Shown here: piece after piece, positions 61,871 through 64,000 of the stretch
Layout of the letters: every line of letters begins with the position of its first letter
Numbering within the stretch: the stretch's first letter is position 1
Source of the DNA: an uncultured Maribacter sp.
Lineage (GTDB): Bacteria; Bacteroidota; Bacteroidia; Flavobacteriales; Flavobacteriaceae
Direction of reading: 5' to 3'
DNA: 64,000 nt
Assembly: GCF_947500405.1 (NCBI RefSeq)
Contig: NZ_CANMRY010000002.1
Location: 1-64,000, forward strand
Made by a program: the position numbers and the translations under genes
The notes under the pieces: model-generated
Databases searched by the model: none
What the model saw: the letters and a program-made list of their open reading frames with translations, nothing else
Told to the model about the DNA's origin: nothing

Positions 61871-62474
61871 CTGGAATTACTTTATTTACTTCACGATTAG
61901 AAAAAATAATCTGTGTATAATCATTAGAAGGCTCTACCATTTTTACTTCCAAAACATCCCCATTACTAGTAAATGTAATGTGAAAGGCTTTTATAAATTC
62001 GGATAATTTTGGGTCTTTTGGAGCAAAATGCACTTCGCTATTTTTATCTTTTTTAAAATAGGTAATAGTAAAGTATTCATCATTAAACATATCCCCTTTT
62101 ATACTAGCAGCTATAAGTGTATTTAGCTCTTTAAATAACTTATTAGAACCAATATCTACATTACTCTTATCTCCTTCATTATTTATATAAAGGGTTTCTC
62201 CTTTAAACAAAACGGAATACGCAAAAGGTTTTATATATTCCCATTTTACTGTATTTGGAGCTTTAAAAGATAGCTTCCCTGTAGACTCTATATCATTAGA
62301 CAAAAAATCTAAATGTTTGTATTGGGTAAAATCACTAGAGATAGATTGGGTTTTATTTGCAGTAACTTTCACTTTATTCTTTAATACATCAGCCTCTTTA
62401 GAGCTCATTTTTGTTTGTGCCGTAGCTACTGTTCCTAAAGCAATAAAAAAAAGAAAATATACTATTTTATTCAT
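61851..62474 (-). CDS. LolA-like outer-membrane lipoprotein carrier
   Basis: This 207-residue periplasmic protein has a signal ending GTVATAQ and the LolA fold pattern: SISSDFTQYKHLDFLSND, GKLSFKAPNTVKWEYIKPF and SVLFKGETLYINNEGDKSN. It carries hydrophobic cargo across the periplasm. Dedicated LolA copies are typical of aryl-polyene and flexirubin clusters, where they probably deliver the pigment lipid. It overlaps the deacetylase gene by 8 bases and the lipoprotein gene by 20. Confidence 0.88.
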   Translation of the reverse strand: MNKIVYFLFFIALGTVATAQTKMSSKEADVLKNKVKVTANKTQSISSDFTQYKHLDFLSNDIESTGKLSFKAPNTVKWEYIKPFAYSVLFKGETLYINNEGDKSNVDIGSNKLFKELNTLIAASIKGDMFNDEYFTITYFKKDKNSEVHFAPKDPKLSEFIKAFHITFTSNGDVLEVKMVEPSNDYTQIIFSNREVNKVIPDAVFAQ

Positions 62475-63243
62475 AAGCTACAATATCTAGTAATTCATTC
62501 ACAGGTATAGACTGCATTTTTTTCTGCTGTAAAAATAGCAATAACTGTTCCAAAACAGCCACGCTTTTAGTACTAGTATCATGTAAAAGAATAATATCGC
62601 CCTTTTTTAAGTTTTTGGTTATTCTACGCACCACCATATTCTTTGATCTTTTAGTAGTGTCTAAAGAACGAACACTCCAGCCTATAGAAGTTAATTTCAA
62701 CTCTTTTACTGCTTTTTTAATTCTTGGGTTTGATACCCCAAAAGCTGGCCTGTATAAACGCATATTTCTGTTAAAAATAGCTTTTACAAGAGCATTTGTT
62801 TCCTCTAATTCTTGCTTTACTTTTTCTGTACTTAAAAATCCAAAATTACGAGTATGTGAATAAGTATGGTTCCCTATAGTGTGGCCTTTTTCTAATATTG
62901 TAGAAACAATATCTTGGTGTTCCTTTATCTCTTTACCTATACAAAAAAAAGTAGCTTTTGCATTATATTTTTCTAGAAGGTTTAATACTTGAGGTGTAAA
63001 TTCTGGATGCGGACCGTCATCAAAAGTAATGGCGACTTTATTTTCTTCTATTCTTTGATTTTTATGATGGGAGGTTAAATGGTAATTCCATTGTATAAAG
63101 AAAGAGCCAAAAACTGTTAACGCAAACCAAATAAAAGCTATAATACCATATAAATAAAAAGGGATAGGAAGCCAATAATTTGCAATTAATAACAAACAGA
63201 AAAGCGCAATTACAATTCTATTTACGTTACCAAACCTTAGCAT
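62467..63243 (-). CDS. NodB-type polysaccharide deacetylase-like membrane protein
   Basis: This 258-residue protein has two N-terminal membrane helices (about 10-45), then a NodB domain: VAITFDDGPHPEFTPQVLNL (catalytic Asp pair), HTIGNHTYSHTRN (zinc His pair), RLYRPAFGVSN and DIILLHDTSTKS. It probably deacetylates an N- or O-acetyl group at the membrane. The start overlaps the ketosynthase-like gene by 7 bases. Such deacetylases recur in flexirubin-type operons. Confidence 0.88.
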   Translation of the reverse strand: MLRFGNVNRIVIALFCLLLIANYWLPIPFYLYGIIAFIWFALTVFGSFFIQWNYHLTSHHKNQRIEENKVAITFDDGPHPEFTPQVLNLLEKYNAKATFFCIGKEIKEHQDIVSTILEKGHTIGNHTYSHTRNFGFLSTEKVKQELEETNALVKAIFNRNMRLYRPAFGVSNPRIKKAVKELKLTSIGWSVRSLDTTKRSKNMVVRRITKNLKKGDIILLHDTSTKSVAVLEQLLLFLQQKKMQSIPVNELLDIVAYE

Positions 63244-64000
63244 TGTTTTAGTAAAGTGAAGCTATGATTTTCTCCTCTATACTGATTATATAATAGAATG
63301 GTTTTTAAAGTGCTAGTTTGTTTTTGATTTAGTTTAACCACATCTGGGATAGATTGGGTTTTAAGAACCTTAGCTCCTAACCAAAAGCCAAAAGAAGATG
63401 CTGTATTATACTCGCCACTTAAATGTTTGTAATATACTTGTTGTGTATTTGCAAAAACACCTTCAGAAAGCAGATTATAATACCCGTCAAAATCTACATC
63501 GCCATTATTACCTAGGATAACAGCATCTATTTCGGATACATTAGAACCGCTTTCTTCTAAAAAAGAAATTATGCGTTTTTCTAAATTTTCTTTTGAAAGT
63601 GTATTTAGGGTTTCTATTGCAATTACTTGAGCGTAAGAACTCTCTTGTTGTTTAGCAGATAGTGCAAAGAAGCCCGCCCCTTCTCCAAAAATAGCTCCAG
63701 AAGTGTTACTTTCTAATAAAGAAGAAGTAGCTGTGTTTTCTTCTTTTACAAAACCTATTAACTGATGAATCTTAACTGTATGTGGGGCATTCTCGTCTAC
63801 ACCACCAACTAGTATATTTTCTTCTTCACCTGAAGATAATTGTAATTGCGCATCTAGTAAAGCCGACTCAAAAGACGCTCCAGAATGTACATATGTAAAA
63901 TTATATCCTTTGCATTGTATGCCAAGAGCTATTTGTCCGCCGACAGTATTGTGTGTAGACTGTATAAATGAAGTTGGGGTTAAAAACTCCTCATTATTAT
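63237..64000 (-). CDS. Chain-length-factor-like beta-ketoacyl synthase (3' part, cut by window edge)
   Basis: About 253 codons run in from the right edge. The block THNTVGGQIALGIQCKGYNF then HSGASFESALLDAQLQL matches N-terminal ketoacyl-synthase-2 domains, and SGAIFGEGAGFFALSA plus AVILGNNGDVDFD continue the thiolase fold. At the usual active-site Cys position the sequence reads HSGASF, so the protein probably serves as a chain-length factor beside a catalytic ketosynthase. It ends overlapping the deacetylase start. The rest of the gene is beyond the window. Confidence 0.82.
   Translation of the reverse strand, partial: NNEEFLTPTSFIQSTHNTVGGQIALGIQCKGYNFTYVHSGASFESALLDAQLQLSSGEEENILVGGVDENAPHTVKIHQLIGFVKEENTATSSLLESNTSGAIFGEGAGFFALSAKQQESSYAQVIAIETLNTLSKENLEKRIISFLEESGSNVSEIDAVILGNNGDVDFDGYYNLLSEGVFANTQQVYYKHLSGEYNTASSFGFWLGAKVLKTQSIPDVVKLNQKQTSTLKTILLYNQYRGENHSFTLLKQC

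Noticed and set aside
1..64000. CRISPR arrays, rRNA genes, prophage structural genes
   Set aside because: No regularly spaced 25-40 bp repeats, no rRNA core sequences and no phage morphogenesis proteins were seen.

Overview
The window looks like chromosome from a marine-type Flavobacteriaceae (Bacteroidota). The genome is AT-rich. Promoters carry the Bacteroidota -7 box TAnnTTTG instead of a sigma70 -10 box. DnaE has an N-terminal proofreading exonuclease, a secreted metalloprotease ends in a type IX secretion sorting domain, and the right third is a pigment/lipid cluster of the flexirubin or aryl-polyene type. I cannot name genus or species from sequence alone.

Layout. 1-5100: a heptanucleotide repeat, trxA and dnaE. 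5330-9132: a very AT-rich accessory island between dnaE and rpsP that starts with a sporulation-delaying-protein-like (SdpC-SdpA-SdpB) toxin and maturation set followed by small proteins of unknown function, one of them a candidate immunity protein. 9223-12457: rpsP-rimM-trmN6 and a glutaryl-CoA-dehydrogenase-like gene. 12663-15936: an operon of phosphoesterase, glycosyltransferase and GH1 glycosidase, flanked by two copies of a triple-hairpin dispersed repeat. 16359-19004: a YdeP-type molybdopterin oxidoreductase bracketed by a 102-bp direct repeat. 19295-30690: mostly housekeeping on the minus strand (TM2 protein, two DUF1801 proteins, a hydroxyacid dehydrogenase, mgtE, rsmA, a TPR protein, an SGNH hydrolase, serS, an HTTM protein, ribF). 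30743-35199: a secreted M12B-like protease and a lipoprotein. 35200-38793: pth, rplY, prs, tRNA-Leu(CAA) and a secreted protein.

38967-44163 is a mobile region. A frameshifted IS1595-type transposase with a KilA-N passenger is followed by a second, apparently intact IS1595-type transposon (41158-44085) with 27-bp imperfect terminal inverted repeats and an 8-bp target duplication (CTTATTTA). This second element carries unusual cargo: two small ribbon-helix-helix proteins, two tandem Arg/Val/Thr-rich peptides of 22 and 28 residues with matching leaders, a structured segment, a tRNA-Cys-like gene with an odd anticodon loop and a Lys-rich 40-residue protein. I regard this cargo as the most novel part of the window, with the Sdp-like island second.

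44180-49451 carries ssb, recQ, an ABC ATPase beside a decayed permease, a DoxX-like protein and a Crp-family regulator. 49473-64000 is a near-continuous minus-strand operon of about 13 genes: AMP ligase, C45 hydrolase, cupin, desaturase-like flavoprotein, a fused MMPL/acyltransferase/methyltransferase-like protein, GT2-DUF2062, a FabZ-like protein, an outer-membrane barrel, LolA, a NodB deacetylase and a chain-length-factor-like ketosynthase cut by the window edge. Together they suggest synthesis, esterification and outer-membrane delivery of an aryl-polyene/flexirubin-like lipid.
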